Assembly (NCBI RefSeq): GCF_900068895.1
Contig: NZ_CDPK01000010.1
Span: forward strand, 90,722 to 127,225
Direction of reading: 5' to 3'
Length of the DNA: 36,504 nt
Source: Erwinia sp. ErVv1
GTDB taxonomy: Bacteria; Pseudomonadota; Gammaproteobacteria; Enterobacterales; Enterobacteriaceae
Below, piece after piece: positions 24,898-35,806 of the stretch. The position numbers were made by a program, and so were the translations under genes. The stretch's first letter is position 1. Every line of letters starts with the position of its first letter. The notes below the pieces were generated by a model, which saw only the letters and a program-made list of their open reading frames with translations, had not been told where the DNA came from and searched no databases.

Positions 24898-25671
24898 TTA
24901 ATTGCGCTGAAAATGGCTACTGACAAAGGCGCGACAGCGATCCGACAGCGGATCGCTGAAAACCTGTTCCGGCGGTCCTTCCTCTTCGATGACGCCCTGA
25001 TGAAGAAAGATCGCCTTATTTGACACCTCTCTGGCAAAGCCCATCTCATGGGTGACGATAATCATGGTGCGTCCCTCATCGGCCAGGCTACGAATCACCT
25101 TCAGCACGTCTCCCACCCGTTCAGGGTCCAGCGCCGAGGTGGGCTCATCAAACAGGATGGCCTTAGGGTGCTGGGCCAGCGCACGGGCAATGGCGATACG
25201 CTGCTGCTGACCGCCGGAAAGATGGGCGGGCCAGGCATCCTTTTTGGCATACAGGCCAACTTTTTCCAGCAGCGCTTCCGCTTCTTCAATACACTCCCGG
25301 CGACTGCGCTTTTGCACATGCACCGGCGCTTCGATAATGTTCTGCAACACGGTACGGTGCGGCCAGAGATTGAAACTCTGAAAGACAAAGCCCAGCTGCT
25401 GGCGAATCCTCTTCACCGCTGCCTGCTGGGCGCGCGTCAGCGTACCCCCCGTTCCCGTCAGGGTGATTTTTTCGTCTGCCAGCTGGATCTCCCCGCCCTG
25501 GGGAACCTCAAGAAAGGGAATGCAGCGCAACAGGGTGCTTTTACCCGATCCGCTGGCACCGATCAGTGAAATGACATCGCCATCATTGGCGGTCAGGCTG
25601 ACATCATGCAGCACCTCATGCTGGCCAAAACTCTTCTTTATATTACGCAGCGTCAGGGTGGGGCGCGTCAT
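24898..25671 (-). CDS. Polar amino-acid ABC transporter ATPase
   Basis: A 257-residue ATP-binding subunit of the HisP/GlnQ class. Walker A is Gly-Ala-Ser-Gly-Ser-Gly-Lys-Ser-Thr near residue 38, the Q-loop region is [10 protein letters not shown], the signature is Leu-Ser-Gly-Gly-Gln-Gln-Gln-Arg, and Walker B is [12 protein letters not shown]. It powers the importer formed with the two permeases encoded upstream; its start overlaps the preceding permease stop by 4 bp. It is the last gene of the operon. The substrate cannot be read from this subunit, although the HisP-like text suggests cationic or polar amino acids. Confidence 0.92.
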   Translation of the reverse strand: MTRPTLTLRNIKKSFGQHEVLHDVSLTANDGDVISLIGASGSGKSTLLRCIPFLEVPQGGEIQLADEKITLTGTGGTLTRAQQAAVKRIRQQLGFVFQSFNLWPHRTVLQNIIEAPVHVQKRSRRECIEEAEALLEKVGLYAKKDAWPAHLSGGQQQRIAIARALAQHPKAILFDEPTSALDPERVGDVLKVIRSLADEGRTMIIVTHEMGFAREVSNKAIFLHQGVIEEEGPPEQVFSDPLSDRCRAFVSSHFQRN

Positions 25672-26354
25672 GCTCGTGCTCCGAACTTATCGGGTGAAAG
25701 AAATTTCTCAAAAAGCGTCATCGCTTTGGTGACGATTAACGATATTGCCAGGTAAATCACCGCCGCGCTGATAAAAACCTCCAGTGCGCGGTAGGTCGAA
25801 GAGACTTCCGCATTGGCGATGCCGGTCACGTCCATCAGGCTGATGGTACTGACCAGCGAGGTTGATTTCGCCATAGAGATGACCTCGTTGCTGTAGGCGG
25901 GCAGGGCCTGACGCACGGCGATCGGCAAAGTGATGCGTCTGAGGATAGTAAAGGAGGACATGCCGCAAACGCGAGCAGCCTCAATTGCGCCCGACGGGAC
26001 GGCACGAATGCCGCCGCGCAGGATCTCAGCGGTGTAGGCCGCATCGTTGAGGATCAGCGCCAGCAGGCCACACCACCAGGGATCGCGCAGAAAAGGCCAG
26101 AGGACGCTGTGGCGGATCGCGCTGATATTGCCCAGGCCGTAATAGATCATAAAAATCTGGATCAGCAGCGGCGTGCCGCGAAACAGGAAGATGTAGCTTT
26201 TGGCTATGTAGCTGCCTGTACGGCTGGTTCGCAGCAGATTAAGAAGCAGTGCCAGCACGCCGCCGCCCAAAAGCGACAGCACCGCCAGGTTGAGCGTGAG
26301 CGGCAGGCCGGCTAACAGCTTTACAAAGGTCTCTTGTAGAAAAGTAAAATCCAT
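25668..26354 (-). CDS. Polar amino-acid ABC transporter permease (second)
   Basis: A 228-residue inner-membrane permease of the HisM/ArtM type with about five hydrophobic helices and the ABC coupling motif near Glu-Ala-Ala-Arg-Val-Cys-Gly-Met-Ser. The ATG at 26354, with AAGG 8 bases upstream, starts 8 bp after the preceding permease stop and is preferred over a start inside that gene. It pairs with the next permease to form the channel. Confidence 0.88.
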   Translation of the reverse strand: MDFTFLQETFVKLLAGLPLTLNLAVLSLLGGGVLALLLNLLRTSRTGSYIAKSYIFLFRGTPLLIQIFMIYYGLGNISAIRHSVLWPFLRDPWWCGLLALILNDAAYTAEILRGGIRAVPSGAIEAARVCGMSSFTILRRITLPIAVRQALPAYSNEVISMAKSTSLVSTISLMDVTGIANAEVSSTYRALEVFISAAVIYLAISLIVTKAMTLFEKFLSPDKFGARA

Positions 26355-26362
26355 AGCGCGCC

Positions 26363-27082
26363 TTAAAGCGGGTGAGAGTTCTGACCGCGCTGTGACCATT
26401 TTTCCGCCTGGCGAATGACCGCCTCAGAAACGGTGGTGATCAGCAGATAGATAACGGCACCAACGGCTAAGAAGAAGAAGGGCATCTGGGTTGAACCTGA
26501 GGCAACCTGCACCTGATTCATGGTTTCTACCAGGCCGGTGACCGAAACCAGTGCTGATTCCTTGATAGCCGACTGCCACTGGTTTCCTAACCCCGGAATG
26601 GCGCTGCTTAACGCCTGCGGGACAATAATCCTGCGGAACATTAATCCTTTACCCATACCGACCACCGTCGCCGCTTCCAGCGTCCCTTTCGGAATGGTGT
26701 AATACGCGCCGCGGAAAACCTCTGCCTGCCCGGCCCCGGAAATCAGCCCAATAGCCAGCGCGCCGGCGATAAAGCCGCTGATATCGAAAGGGCCCTGCAT
26801 GCCCAGCGCCTGGCCGAAAAATGCCAGCGCCTGACGGCCGCCAAAGTAGAAGATATAGATAACGATCAAATCGGGTATACCGCGTAGCACCACGGTATAG
26901 CCCCCGGCCAGACGCTGGAGCCAGCGGTTGCCGGCAATTTTGGCCCAGGCGACCAGGCTGCCAATCACCGAGCCGAGCAGAAAGGCGCAGAGCGAAACGG
27001 ACACCGTCACGCCTGCGGCTTTCAGCAGCACAGGTCCCCAACCTTCAGGGCCAAAACCCAGAAGCTGCCAGTCAATACCCAT
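26363..27082 (-). CDS. Polar amino-acid ABC transporter permease (first)
   Basis: A 239-residue permease of the HisQ/ArtQ type with several hydrophobic helices and the cytoplasmic coupling motif near Glu-Ala-Ala-Thr-Val-Val-Gly-Met-Gly. The segment Arg-Gly-Ile-Pro-Asp-Leu after helix 2 is typical for this family. CGGAG lies 7 bases before the ATG. It lies 50 bp downstream of the binding-protein gene and 8 bp before the second permease. Confidence 0.9.
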   Translation of the reverse strand: MGIDWQLLGFGPEGWGPVLLKAAGVTVSVSLCAFLLGSVIGSLVAWAKIAGNRWLQRLAGGYTVVLRGIPDLIVIYIFYFGGRQALAFFGQALGMQGPFDISGFIAGALAIGLISGAGQAEVFRGAYYTIPKGTLEAATVVGMGKGLMFRRIIVPQALSSAIPGLGNQWQSAIKESALVSVTGLVETMNQVQVASGSTQMPFFFLAVGAVIYLLITTVSEAVIRQAEKWSQRGQNSHPL

Positions 27083-27132
27083 CAGAAACTCCGGTCAGGA
27101 TTGTGGTGCCAGCTCGATACCAACCCATCCGA

Positions 27133-27984
27133 TCAGGCTTTTGGCGCCAGGTCGATACCAAACCACTTGATAATCAGCGCCTTCATCGTGCCGTCTTTTA
27201 CCATTGAATCAATGGCTGCGTTCATCTTCGCCTGGAGCGCGGTATCCTCTTTGCGCAGGCCAATTGCGGATCCTTCACCCAATATGCCGTTCTGGAAGGT
27301 ATAGCCGGTTAAGAGCCCGTTACCGCCGCTGCGTTTCACATAGGCGGTAAGGTTTGGCACCGCGGCCATCACCATATCTACGCGACCCGCATCCAGGTCG
27401 AAGAAGGTATCCTTGCCGTTAGGATAGGTACGGATGGTGGCGATATCGCCAAAGTATTTCTTCAGAAAGTCGGCCTGGATAGTGGCAACCTGAACGCCGA
27501 CGGTCTTGCCTTTCAGCACTTTGGCGAGGCTGTCGATAGCGGGCTGCGTAGCGGCGGCATCACTGAGGGACACTTTAACGCCGCTGCCCGGCAGGCTGGT
27601 GACGCTGCCATCTTTGGTGGTGACAAACCCGGAACCACCGTTGATGTAGGGATGGGTAAAGTTGATGGTTTCCTGACGCTTCGGGGTGATGGAGATGGCA
27701 TCAAAAATCGCGTCGTACTTCTTGTCCAGCAGGCCGGCAATCATGCCACTCCAGTTCTGCGGCACAATTTTGTAGTCGAAGCCCGCGCGCTTAGCGATCT
27801 CTTTGATCATATCCGGCTCAAAGCCGACGATCTCACCGCTGGGGGTGGTCTGGTTATAGGGCGGGAAGCCGCCTTCGGTGGCGAAGGTTATTGAGGAAGG
27901 ATCTTTCGCCTGTAACGGCGGCAGGATCAGCAGGCCAAGTGCGGCGATAGCACCGCTCAGGAAACGTTTACGTGTCGGATTCAT
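27133..27984 (-). CDS. Periplasmic amino-acid-type binding protein (SBP_bac_3)
   Basis: A 283-residue precursor with a cleavable signal (about 1-26, ending Leu-Gln-Ala). The mature part is a two-lobed family 3 solute-binding protein: Phe-Pro-Pro-Tyr-Asn near the start, Gly-Phe-Glu-Pro-Asp-Met, Asp-Ala-Ile-Phe-Asp-Ala-Ile-Ser-Ile-Thr-Pro-x-Arg, and Val-Gly-Val-Gln-Val-Ala-Thr at the hinge. It would deliver a polar amino acid or a derivative to the permeases. The n-region Thr-Arg-Lys-Arg-Phe-Leu-Ser resembles a twin-arginine motif with Lys replacing one Arg, so Tat export is conceivable. Position after the M20 hydrolase gene suggests a ligand related to the hydrolase substrate. Confidence 0.88.
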   Translation of the reverse strand: MNPTRKRFLSGAIAALGLLILPPLQAKDPSSITFATEGGFPPYNQTTPSGEIVGFEPDMIKEIAKRAGFDYKIVPQNWSGMIAGLLDKKYDAIFDAISITPKRQETINFTHPYINGGSGFVTTKDGSVTSLPGSGVKVSLSDAAATQPAIDSLAKVLKGKTVGVQVATIQADFLKKYFGDIATIRTYPNGKDTFFDLDAGRVDMVMAAVPNLTAYVKRSGGNGLLTGYTFQNGILGEGSAIGLRKEDTALQAKMNAAIDSMVKDGTMKALIIKWFGIDLAPKA

Positions 27985-28009
27985 TGACTACCCCGGTTAA
28001 AAATAATAA

Positions 28010-29200
28010 TTAAGAAAGAATATCAAGCGCCAGGCGGGTCAGAGCGATTGCCCCTAAGCTAATGCAGCTTTCGTCCGGCTGGTAATCGGAATTGTGCAGA
28101 TGGTCATGGCGACCGGGTTGCGCCGATCCAAAATGGATCTGGCAGGCAGGGATAAGCTCAGAGAAATAAGAGAAATCCTCGGCACCAAAGCTGCTGCCCT
28201 GCTGCACCTCAGGTTTTCTGCTGAACTGACGGGTAAGACTCTCTATCGCCCGATCGACCAGGCGATCGTCGTTAATCAACGGCGGGACGCCGCGCTGATA
28301 AACAATCTCCACCTGCACGTTGAAGGAGATCGCGGCACCTTCGCAGATACGACGGAACGACGCTTCAATGCGATCGCGCGAGGCGGCAGAGCGCGCCCGT
28401 ACGGTTCCTCTGAACAGGCAGGCATCCGGGATAATATTATGGATGGCGCCGCCCTCAATATGACCAACGGTCAGCACGGCGGAGTGGGCGGGATCCATCT
28501 CGCGGGAAATTATGGTCTGTAGCTGGGTGATCAGCCATGCCGTCGCCACAATCGGATCAACGGTGGCGTGCGGTCGTGCCGCATGGCCCGATACCCCGAT
28601 AACGCGCACGTCAAATTCGTCGCAGGAGGCGGTACTGGCTCCGCGCGTGAGCAGGATATTTCCCGCCGCCAGTTCGGGTCGGTTATGAAAGGTAATGGCC
28701 AGATCCTGACCTTCCGCCGCGCCATCGGCAATCATCGCCGCTGCACCGCTTTCGGTCGTCTCTTCGGCAGGCTGGAAGATCAGCCGCAGGGAACCTTTCA
28801 GCTCAGGTTGCAGCGCTTTTACCGCTGCGGCGACGCCCAGCAGGGTGGTGGTATGCAAATCGTGGCCGCAGGCATGCATTTTTCCAGGCCAGACGCTGGC
28901 GAAGGGCAGGCCGGTTTTCTCTTCTATCGGCAGCGCGTCCATATCGGCGCGCAACAGCAGGTTGGGACCGGCTTTTTCACCCCTGATATCGAGCACCACG
29001 CCCGTTTTACCGATACCGCGCACGGGCTTATAGCCCAGCCTTTCCAGCTCCTTAATGACCACCCCGGCGGTGCGATGGGTATCAAAACCCAGCTCAGGAT
29101 GAGCGTGGATGTCCCGGCGGAGGGTCACCAGATGTGGCTCTAACTCTTTGACCACGGCGGCAATTTGCTGGTCAATATCCTCTGCTGCGGACGCGTTCAT
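28010..29200 (-). CDS. M20-family amidohydrolase (N-acyl amino acid/hippurate type)
   Basis: A 396-residue cytoplasmic metalloaminoacylase of the M20D group, which includes hippurate hydrolases, N-acyl-L-amino-acid amidohydrolases and plant-type IAA-amino-acid hydrolases. Metal and catalytic residues are visible: Arg-Asp-Ile-His-Ala-His-Pro-Glu, Met-His-Ala-Cys111-Gly-His113-Asp, Gln-Pro-Ala-Glu-Glu147, His172, and a late His in Asp-His-Leu-His-Asn. A dimerisation domain (about 185-300) splits the catalytic domain. It is the first gene of the operon with the ABC importer, suggesting that an imported N-acyl amino acid or similar amide is cleaved to a free amino acid. The actual substrate is unknown. 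GGGG lies 6 bases before the ATG. Confidence 0.88.
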   Translation of the reverse strand: MNASAAEDIDQQIAAVVKELEPHLVTLRRDIHAHPELGFDTHRTAGVVIKELERLGYKPVRGIGKTGVVLDIRGEKAGPNLLLRADMDALPIEEKTGLPFASVWPGKMHACGHDLHTTTLLGVAAAVKALQPELKGSLRLIFQPAEETTESGAAAMIADGAAEGQDLAITFHNRPELAAGNILLTRGASTASCDEFDVRVIGVSGHAARPHATVDPIVATAWLITQLQTIISREMDPAHSAVLTVGHIEGGAIHNIIPDACLFRGTVRARSAASRDRIEASFRRICEGAAISFNVQVEIVYQRGVPPLINDDRLVDRAIESLTRQFSRKPEVQQGSSFGAEDFSYFSELIPACQIHFGSAQPGRHDHLHNSDYQPDESCISLGAIALTRLALDILS

Positions 29201-29480
29201 TACTACCCCTGTGTTTAATACCCATTGCCCGCCGCTTGCGGACGGAAATAATCAGAAAACAGCCGCTCTTTTACCGACGGCTAATTGTTACAAGTACTCG
29301 ATAATGTCCAAATGATCGGCAGGAAACAAGCGGCGTCAGGTAAAACAGATCCACTTGTGTGCCGACGGGACGCTGGGCAGAGATTTCTCCCAAAACGCCA
29401 GCCCAGGGCAGATGAATACTTTGCCGTTGTCCGCAGGCATTCTAAAGTTATCAGATCGAAATACCGTTGATGAGGTTGAT

Positions 29481-30254
29481 ATGAACGACTGGAATCCCGA
29501 TCTCTATCGTCAATTTGAAGCTGAACGTACCCGCCCGGCGAAGGAGTTGCTTGCCCGCATCGTCCACAATAACGTGCAGCAGGTGACCGATCTTGGCTGT
29601 GGTCCCGGCAACAGTACCGAACTGCTTTATCGTGCCTGGCCCACTGCCAATATCACCGGGCTGGACAGTTCGCAGGCCATGCTCGAGCAGGCCCGTCAGC
29701 GACTGCCGGAGTGTCAGTTTATTCAGGCCGATATTCAGCACTGGCGGGCCAGTCCACTTCAGGATGTGATCTATGCGAATGCATCCTTACAGTGGCTGAG
29801 CGACCATCAACGGCTGCTGCCGCATCTGATTTCACAGCTGGCAGAGCGCGGCGTGCTGGCGGTACAGATGCCGGATAATCTCGACCAGCCGACACACAGC
29901 CTGATGCGCAAAGTGGCGGAGTCGCCCGACTGGCGGGGAAAAATTGGCGATGAAGCCGCCCGGCGCAAGCGAATACTGCCTGTCGACGTCTGTTACGATC
30001 TGCTTAGCGCCGCCGGATGTCATGTGGATATCTGGCATACGACCTATTATCACATCATGCCTTCGCACGCGGCGATAATCGACTGGCTTCAGGCCACCGG
30101 CCTGCGGCCCTTCCTCGCGCCTCTGACGGAAGACGATCGTCGCGTCTTTCTCACGCAGTATCACCGTGAGCTGGAAGGGGCCTACGGGATACGCGAAGGG
30201 GGAAATATCCTGATGCCTTTCCCACGCCTGTTTATGGTGGCGCAGAAAGGGTAG
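29481..30254 (+). CDS. tam: Trans-aconitate 2-methyltransferase
   Basis: A 257-residue class I SAM-dependent methyltransferase close to E. coli Tam (252). Motif I is [10 protein letters not shown]; the family text [14 protein letters not shown] and Thr-Thr-Tyr-Tyr-His-x-Met-Pro-Ser-His is intact. It methylates trans-aconitate, a spontaneous inhibitor formed from cis-aconitate. The ATG at 29481 has GAGG 7 bases upstream and gives the Tam N-terminus; an upstream in-frame start is not supported. It is divergent from the amidohydrolase gene across 280 bp of noncoding DNA. Confidence 0.92.
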   Translation: MNDWNPDLYRQFEAERTRPAKELLARIVHNNVQQVTDLGCGPGNSTELLYRAWPTANITGLDSSQAMLEQARQRLPECQFIQADIQHWRASPLQDVIYANASLQWLSDHQRLLPHLISQLAERGVLAVQMPDNLDQPTHSLMRKVAESPDWRGKIGDEAARRKRILPVDVCYDLLSAAGCHVDIWHTTYYHIMPSHAAIIDWLQATGLRPFLAPLTEDDRRVFLTQYHRELEGAYGIREGGNILMPFPRLFMVAQKG

Positions 30255-30393
30255 GGGGATGCTTTACTGATTGTTGAGCATGCCACGGCGCCAGCAATGG
30301 AAAGCGTCTCGCAACCCGGGAATGGGCTGCGCGCCGGGGCGGTAAAAAGTGATAATGTGTCTCTCTTCACGGGTGAACGCACAGGGAGTAAAA

Positions 30394-30888
30394 ATGAACG
30401 ATAATGAATTACACCAGTTGAGCGCGGACATTGGTCAGCGGCTGCTTAGCCAGCGGGCGACGCTCACCACGGCTGAGTCCTGCACGGGCGGCTGGATAGC
30501 AAAGGTCCTCACCGATATTGCCGGCAGTTCACAGTGGTTTGAGCGGGGGTTCGTCACCTACAGTAATGACGCCAAGCAGGAGCTGGTGGGGGTGACGGCA
30601 GCCTCACTGTCGCGCTTTGGTGCCGTGAGTGAAGAGGTTGTGCGGGAGATGGCCGAGGGAGCGCGTGATAAAGCCCATGCTCAGTACGCTATTTCCGTCA
30701 GCGGCATTGCCGGGCCGGACGGTGGCACCGGGGAAAAACCCGTCGGTACCGTATGGTTCGGTTTCGCGGCGGCGGGCAAAAAGACCGAGGCGAAACGGCA
30801 GGTTTTTTCCGGTGACCGCGAGGCCGTTCGCCGCCAGGCCACGGCCTGGGCGCTGCTCCGGCTACGTGAACAGTTTCTGGAAAAATAA
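30394..30888 (+). CDS. pncC: Nicotinamide-nucleotide amidase PncC
   Basis: A 164-residue CinA C-terminal-type protein (E. coli PncC 165) that deamidates NMN to nicotinate mononucleotide in the pyridine nucleotide salvage cycle. The Thr-Thr-Ala-Glu-Ser-Cys-Thr-Gly-Gly catalytic segment and Ser-Gly-Ile-Ala-Gly-Pro-Asp-Gly-Gly motif are present. AGGGAG lies 8 bases before the ATG. It precedes recA as in E. coli. Confidence 0.95.
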   Translation: MNDNELHQLSADIGQRLLSQRATLTTAESCTGGWIAKVLTDIAGSSQWFERGFVTYSNDAKQELVGVTAASLSRFGAVSEEVVREMAEGARDKAHAQYAISVSGIAGPDGGTGEKPVGTVWFGFAAAGKKTEAKRQVFSGDREAVRRQATAWALLRLREQFLEK

Positions 30889-30890
30889 AC

Positions 30891-30918
30891 TTGATACTGT
30901 ATGACTATACAGTATAAT
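30891..30918 (+). promoter_or_regulatory. recA promoter with LexA box
   Basis: TACTGT-N8-ACAGTA at 30895-30914 is a consensus SOS box (CTGT-N8-ACAG). It overlaps a -35 TTGATA (30891-30896) and a consensus -10 TATAAT (30913-30918) separated by 16 bp, so LexA would block polymerase directly until DNA damage. Confidence 0.95.
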
Positions 30919-30973
30919 TGATTCCATATTGAAGATGATGCAAAGCCACATAAGTGTGCTTTACCCCGCGTGA

Positions 30974-32044
<1,071 letters not shown>

Positions 32045-32060
32045 ATGGCCTGATAGCCTG

Positions 32061-32093
32061 CCTGAGTGAAACGCGTGACTGTTTTCACTCAGG
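32061..32093 (+). other. Hairpin after recA
   Basis: CCTGAGTGAAA (32061-32071) pairs perfectly with 32083-32093 around an 11-base loop. No T-tract follows; the true terminator comes 18 bases later. It may protect the recA mRNA end. Confidence 0.5.
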
Positions 32094-32110
32094 TGTTGGG
32101 TTAGCAAGCA

Positions 32111-32144
32111 AAAAAAAGAGCGGTATTAAAGCCGCTCTTTTTTT
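32111..32144 (+). terminator. Intrinsic terminator of recA
   Basis: A 7-bp AGAGCGG/CCGCTCT stem (32117-32123 and 32132-32138) is extended by an A-run pairing with the following seven Ts, so it can work in both directions. It lies between recA and recX; recX is expected from read-through or a weak own promoter. Confidence 0.9.
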
Positions 32145-32275
32145 ATATCCGTCGCGCCAGCCTGCACCTCGCTTTTCCGCATTCGCAAATATTCTTTTAC
32201 GCCTTTGTCTCTTTGACCGTTCCTCGCTACCCTTTACCTGAACCCACTCTAAAACTGACTTTTTTATGGAGAATG

Positions 32276-32791
32276 ATGTCTGACGCCAGCGAACGTACCC
32301 AGTTTTCACGCCTGTTAGATCGGGCGATGCGCATTCTGGCAATGCGTGACCACAGCGAGGCCGAGTTTCGCCGTAAGCTCACGCTTTCAGCGGAGCGTGC
32401 CGCCCTGTTCGCTAAAACAAAGTCACAGGAGCCCGAAACCCTCTCGCCGGAGATGACAGATAAGGTGGTCGCCTGGTGTTTTGAAAACCGTTACCTGGAC
32501 GATGCCCACTTCGCCGAACGCTTTGTTGCCAGCCGCAGTCGTAAAGGCTACGGCCCGCAACGTATCCGCATGGAACTGGGGCAGAAGGGCGTTGAAAAAT
32601 CACTGACGGACCAGGCGCTGGCAGAGGCGGATATTGACTGGACAGGCCAGGCCTATGCCGCAGCCGAGCGCAAGTTTGGCCTGCCGCTGCCAACGGAATG
32701 GAAGGAAAAAGCGAAGGTCCAGCGCTATCTGATGACAAAAGGCTTCCTTTCTGACGATATTCGCGCGATTTTCTCAAATTATGACCAATGA
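32276..32791 (+). CDS. recX: RecA regulator RecX
   Basis: A 171-residue all-helical protein (E. coli 166) that caps and inhibits RecA filaments. Family text includes Leu-Leu-Asp-Arg-Ala-x-Arg-Ile-Leu-Ala, Tyr-Leu-Asp-Asp-x-x-Phe and Ser-Arg-Ser-Arg-Lys-Gly-Tyr-Gly-Pro-x-Arg-Ile. Two adjacent ATGs occur at 32273 and 32276; I chose the second because the GGAG at 32268-32271 is closer to an acceptable distance. The segment between the first two repeats is poorly conserved, with an insertion relative to E. coli. It follows recA as in other enterobacteria. Confidence 0.93.
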   Translation: MSDASERTQFSRLLDRAMRILAMRDHSEAEFRRKLTLSAERAALFAKTKSQEPETLSPEMTDKVVAWCFENRYLDDAHFAERFVASRSRKGYGPQRIRMELGQKGVEKSLTDQALAEADIDWTGQAYAAAERKFGLPLPTEWKEKAKVQRYLMTKGFLSDDIRAIFSNYDQ

Positions 32792-32930
32792 CCGTCAATG
32801 GGATTTTACTTCCCAGCGCAGAAATTTTATCTTATTCACCACTTTATGATCGTGCATTGTCGGTATCAGGACTTTCCTGTCGGCAGAGTAAAATCCACGA
32901 AACGTTTGTTAGCGTGATTTCAGGACAATT

Positions 32931-35558
32931 ATGAGCAAGAGCACTGCAGAGATTCGCCAGGCGTTTCTCGATTTCTTTCATGGCAAGGGACACCAGGTTG
33001 TAGCCAGTAGCTCCCTCGTCCCGAACAATGACCCGACATTACTGTTTACCAATGCCGGTATGAACCAGTTCAAAGATGTTTTCCTCGGTGGGGACAAACG
33101 CAGCTATTCGCGCGCCACCACCTCGCAGCGCTGCGTTCGCGCCGGCGGCAAGCATAACGATCTGGAAAACGTCGGTTATACCGCGCGCCACCACACCTTC
33201 TTCGAAATGTTGGGCAACTTCAGCTTCGGCGACTACTTCAAGCATGATGCTATCAGCTATGCCTGGGAGTTGTTGACCGGCGCGGAGTGGTTCAATCTGC
33301 CAAAAGAAAAGCTCTGGGTGACCATTTACGAAACCGATGACGAGGCTTTTGATATCTGGGCCAACGATGTGGGCGTACCGCGTGAGCGAATTATCCGCAT
33401 TGGCGACAACAAAGGCAGCGCCTACGCGTCGGACAACTTCTGGCAGATGGGCGATACTGGCCCATGCGGCCCCTGCACCGAAATTTTCTTTGATCACGGC
33501 GACCATATTTGGGGTGGCCCTCCGGGCAGCCCGGAAGAGGATGGCGATCGCTATATTGAGATCTGGAACATCGTCTTTATGCAGTTTAACCGTCAGTCGG
33601 ACGGAACCATGCTGCCGCTGCCGAAACCCTCTGTCGATACCGGCATGGGGCTGGAACGTATTACCGCCGTACTGCAGCACGTCAACTCTAACTACGAGAT
33701 CGACCTGTTCCAGAAGCTGATCAAGGCCGTCGCTGACGTGACCGGGGCTACCGATCTTAGCAATAAGTCACTGCGCGTGATTGCCGACCATATTCGCTCC
33801 TGCGCCTTCCTGGTAACCGATGGCGTCGTCCCGTCAAACGAGAACCGTGGCTACGTTCTTCGCCGCATCATTCGTCGTGCCATCCGTCACGGCAATATGC
33901 TGGGCGCACAGGGCAGTTTCTTCTGGAAGCTGGTGGCACCGCTGATTGAGGTGATGGGCCCGGCGGCTCACGATCTGGCCGGGCAGCAGGCGCATGTTGA
34001 GCAGATTCTGCGTACTGAAGAAGAGCAGTTTGCGAAAACCCTTGAGCGTGGTCTGGCGCTGCTGGATGAGGAGCTGGATAAGCTTACTGGCGATACGCTT
34101 GATGGTGAGACCGTTTTCCGCCTGTATGACACTTTTGGCTTCCCGGTGGACCTCACGGCGGATGTGTGCCGTGAGCGTAACCTGAAAATTGATGAAGCCG
34201 GCTTTGAGCAGGCGATGGAGCAGCAGCGCCAGCGCGCCCGTGATGCCAGCGGTTTCGGCACCGATTACAACAATGTGATCCGCATTGATGAAGCTTCTTC
34301 TTTCAAGGGCTACGACCAGCTTGAACTGAACGCGACCATCACCGCTATCTTCGTGGACGGCAAGCCCGCCAGCGAGATTTCAGCCGGTCAGGAAGGGGTG
34401 ATTGTCCTGGATGAGACGCCTTTTTATGGCGAATCGGGCGGTCAGGTTGGCGACACGGGCGAACTGAAGAGCAGTGCGGCCCGCTTTACCGTGACGGATA
34501 CGCAGAAGTACGGCCAGGCGATTGGTCATATCGGCAGGCTTGAATCCGGCCATCTGCGCATCGGCGAGCGGCTGGAAGCAGACGTCAACCCGACGCGGCG
34601 CGCCCGCATCCGTCTGAACCACTCTGCGACGCACCTGCTGCATGCCGCGCTGCGCCAGGTATTAGGCCACCATGTTGCGCAGAAAGGCTCGCTGGTGAAC
34701 GATAAGTACCTGCGCTTCGACTTCTCTCATACCGAAGCCATGAAGCCGCAGGAGATCCGTCAGGTCGAAGAGATCGTCAATGCGCAAATCCGTCGTAATC
34801 TGGCGGTTGAAACCAACATCATGGAGCTGGAAGCCGCGAAGGCGCACGGTGCGATGGCGCTGTTCGGCGAAAAATATGATGATCACGTGCGCGTGCTGAC
34901 AATGGGTGATTTCTCTACTGAGCTCTGTGGTGGTACGCATGCCAGCCGCACGGGCGACATTGGTCTGTTCCGTATCCTTGCGGAATCCGGAACGGCTGCG
35001 GGCGTACGCCGCATCGAAGCCGTGACGGGTGAGCGCGCCCTGACGCAGATGTATGCGCAAAGTGAGCAGCTACAGGATATTGCACAGCTGATTAAAGCGA
35101 ACAGCAGTAACCTGAATGAGAAAGTTCGCGCCATGATCGAAAACGTGCGTGGACTGGAAAGAGAGCTTCAGCAGCTGAAGGATCAGCAGGCAGCACAGGA
35201 AAGCGCTTCACTGAGCAGTCAGGCGATTGAAGTAAAAGGCACCCGGCTGCTGGTCAGCGAGTTGAAAAACGTTGACCCGAAAATGTTGCGTACGATGGTC
35301 GATGACCTGAAAAACCAGCTGAAGTCAGCCGTCATCGTGCTGGCAACGGTCGCTGATGGTAAGGTGTCTCTAATCGCTGGGGTGACCAAAGATCTTACTG
35401 ACCGCGTTAAAGCGGGCGAACTGGTGGGTGAACTGGCCCAACAGGTCGGCGGAAAGGGCGGCGGGCGTCCGGACATGGCCCAGGCGGGCGGGACGGATGC
35501 TCAGGCGCTACCAGCCGCGCTGGCTGGCGTCGAGTCATGGATTGCAACAAAACTGTAA
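32931..35558 (+). CDS. alaS: Alanyl-tRNA synthetase
   Basis: The 875-residue synthetase charges tRNA-Ala. The class II catalytic core is at the N-terminus (motif 1 around Phe-Thr-Asn-Ala-Gly-Met, motif 2 Arg-His-His-Thr-Phe-Phe-Glu-Met). The editing domain has the zinc ligands His-Ser-Ala-Thr-His and Cys-Gly-Gly-Thr-His, and a C-Ala domain (about 760-875) closes the protein with a Gly-Gly-Lys-Gly-Gly-Gly-Arg segment. Length matches E. coli AlaS (876). It is preceded by 139 bp of noncoding DNA and followed by a terminator. Confidence 0.98.
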   Translation: MSKSTAEIRQAFLDFFHGKGHQVVASSSLVPNNDPTLLFTNAGMNQFKDVFLGGDKRSYSRATTSQRCVRAGGKHNDLENVGYTARHHTFFEMLGNFSFGDYFKHDAISYAWELLTGAEWFNLPKEKLWVTIYETDDEAFDIWANDVGVPRERIIRIGDNKGSAYASDNFWQMGDTGPCGPCTEIFFDHGDHIWGGPPGSPEEDGDRYIEIWNIVFMQFNRQSDGTMLPLPKPSVDTGMGLERITAVLQHVNSNYEIDLFQKLIKAVADVTGATDLSNKSLRVIADHIRSCAFLVTDGVVPSNENRGYVLRRIIRRAIRHGNMLGAQGSFFWKLVAPLIEVMGPAAHDLAGQQAHVEQILRTEEEQFAKTLERGLALLDEELDKLTGDTLDGETVFRLYDTFGFPVDLTADVCRERNLKIDEAGFEQAMEQQRQRARDASGFGTDYNNVIRIDEASSFKGYDQLELNATITAIFVDGKPASEISAGQEGVIVLDETPFYGESGGQVGDTGELKSSAARFTVTDTQKYGQAIGHIGRLESGHLRIGERLEADVNPTRRARIRLNHSATHLLHAALRQVLGHHVAQKGSLVNDKYLRFDFSHTEAMKPQEIRQVEEIVNAQIRRNLAVETNIMELEAAKAHGAMALFGEKYDDHVRVLTMGDFSTELCGGTHASRTGDIGLFRILAESGTAAGVRRIEAVTGERALTQMYAQSEQLQDIAQLIKANSSNLNEKVRAMIENVRGLERELQQLKDQQAAQESASLSSQAIEVKGTRLLVSELKNVDPKMLRTMVDDLKNQLKSAVIVLATVADGKVSLIAGVTKDLTDRVKAGELVGELAQQVGGKGGGRPDMAQAGGTDAQALPAALAGVESWIATKL

Positions 35559-35584
35559 GTCTAATAAAAATGCATCTCAGAAGG

Positions 35585-35613
35585 CGCTGTAGGGGGATTC
35601 CCTCAGCGTTTTT
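35585..35613 (+). terminator. Intrinsic terminator of alaS
   Basis: CGCTG (35585-35589) pairs with CAGCG (35604-35608), extended inside by GGG/CCC with a small internal bulge, and is followed by TTTTT at 35609-35613. It lies 26 bases after the alaS stop. Confidence 0.8.
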
Positions 35614-35720
35614 CTGATTGGGTGCGGGCCAAAACACATAAAGTCAGGTTGACGGTGCCTATTTCGGCTAAACTAAGTATCAGCATAATGTATGGGTGTG
35701 GTGGTGCAGTTGTAATGTAT

Positions 35721-35749
35721 TTGTCATAGTCTACATTTAGCGTTATACG
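35721..35749 (+). promoter_or_regulatory. Candidate csrA promoter
   Basis: TTGTCA (35721-35726) and TATACG (35744-35749) are separated by 17 bp. A start near 35756 would give a leader of about 50 bases with AAGGAG before csrA. E. coli csrA has several promoters, so others may exist here too. Confidence 0.5.
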
Positions 35750-35806
35750 ATGGATAATGCCGGGCGACACTTGACCCGACTCTTTTAATCTTTCAAGGAG
35801 CAAAGA

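Noticed and set aside
24898..30254. Integrated mobile element between mltB and pncC
   Set aside because: No integrase, transposase, terminal repeats or tRNA target is seen; it is an operon-sized accessory insertion or an ancestral arrangement lost in E. coli.
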